Under the pieces are notes generated by a model that was given only the letters and a program-made list of their open reading frames with translations, did not search any database and was not told the DNA's origin. The translations under genes were made by a program, and so were the position numbers. Shown here in pieces: positions 7,264 through 7,519 of a DNA stretch of 7,519 nucleotides (position 1 is the first letter of the stretch; each line of letters opens with the position of its first letter). Origin of the DNA: Gammaproteobacteria bacterium (GTDB taxonomy: Bacteria; Pseudomonadota; Gammaproteobacteria; S144-34); assembly GCA_015487895.1 (NCBI GenBank), contig WFOW01000001.1, positions 1 to 7,519 of the forward strand, in the 5' to 3' direction.

Positions 7264-7519
7264 ATGGCGGCGGTGGCCGGCCGGCGCACCCTCGTCGTCG
7301 GGCTCGGGCGCACGGGGCTCTCGGTCGCGCGCTATCTCGCGCGGCGCGGCGAGTCCGTCGCCGTCACCGACACCCGCACCGACCCGCCCGGGCTCGAGGC
7401 GCTGCGGCGCGAGCTGCCGGAGGTGGCGGCCTTCCTCGGCGGCCTCGCGCCGGAGGCCTTCGCCCACGCCGAGCGCGTCGTGGTGAGCCCCGGCGTGCCG
7501 CTGGACACCCCGGAGATCG
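7264..7519 (+). CDS. murD: UDP-MurNAc-L-alanine:D-glutamate ligase MurD, 5' part (3' end outside window)
   Basis: Eighty-five codons are visible before the window ends; the family is about 440 residues, so only the N-terminal UDP-MurNAc-binding Rossmann domain is present. MurD adds D-glutamate to UDP-MurNAc-L-Ala in the cytoplasm, the step before MurE. Visible motifs are TLVVGLGRTGLSVARYL, VTDTRTDPPGLEAL and VVVSPGVPL, matching E. coli NVVIIGLGLTGLS, MDTRMTPPGLDKL and ASPGIAL. The P-loop and catalytic parts lie to the right. The start at 7264 is chosen because it has the better Shine-Dalgarno and because it gives exactly the E. coli distance from the first Met to the Gly of the GLG motif. ATG 7240 in the same frame would add eight residues (MAEAEERA) and leave only 8 bases after the mraY stop, so it remains possible. 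Gene identity is secure; the start is not. Confidence 0.93.
   Translation, partial: MAAVAGRRTLVVGLGRTGLSVARYLARRGESVAVTDTRTDPPGLEALRRELPEVAAFLGGLAPEAFAHAERVVVSPGVPLDTPEI

Overview
This window is a stretch of the division and cell wall (dcw) cluster of a very G+C-rich bacterium, almost certainly a gammaproteobacterium. All eight genes lie on the + strand in the textbook order mraZ (3' part), rsmH/mraW, ftsL, ftsI, murE, murF, mraY, murD (5' part). As far as I can recall the E. coli proteins, MraY, RsmH and MraZ match them closely and almost without gaps. The MurE DNPR motif indicates a meso-diaminopimelate wall, as in Gram-negatives. The short FtsL, the MraZ C-terminus and the lack of PASTA domains on FtsI all fit Gammaproteobacteria. 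By eye the DNA is around three quarters G+C, with third positions almost all G or C. That points to a high-GC lineage (for example Ectothiorhodospiraceae/Chromatiales-like), but the genus cannot be fixed from this window.

Layout: 1-338 is the end of mraZ, the cluster's transcriptional regulator. 344-1264 is rsmH, a 16S rRNA methyltransferase. 1261-1530 is ftsL and 1527-3251 is ftsI, both divisome membrane proteins. 3248-4771 is murE and 4768-6144 is murF, the third and fourth amino-acid-adding ligases of the UDP-MurNAc-pentapeptide pathway. 6149-7231 is mraY, which makes lipid I. From about 7264 (or 7240) to the window end is the N-terminal part of murD. There is no gene-free stretch: the longest gap is 8 to 32 bases, depending on the murD start. 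I see no terminator, internal promoter, RNA gene, mobile element or CRISPR.

How the genes work together: MurD, MurE and MurF successively add D-Glu, meso-DAP and D-Ala-D-Ala in the cytoplasm. MraY moves the product onto undecaprenyl phosphate, and FtsI (PBP3) finally cross-links the septal wall inside the FtsQLB/FtsWI complex that contains FtsL. Four consecutive junctions overlap by 4 bases (ATGA or GTGA), and strong Shine-Dalgarno sequences sit in the ends of upstream genes, so the block looks translationally coupled and read as one transcript.

I found no undescribed system here. The second-look points are modest: the murD start choice, the unbroken chain of overlaps, a 9-bp tandem repeat encoding poly-alanine in MurF, a near-identical 21-base match between murE and murF that reflects shared ancestry, and P-loop wording in MurE. 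Very long open frames on the opposite strand are compositional shadows.
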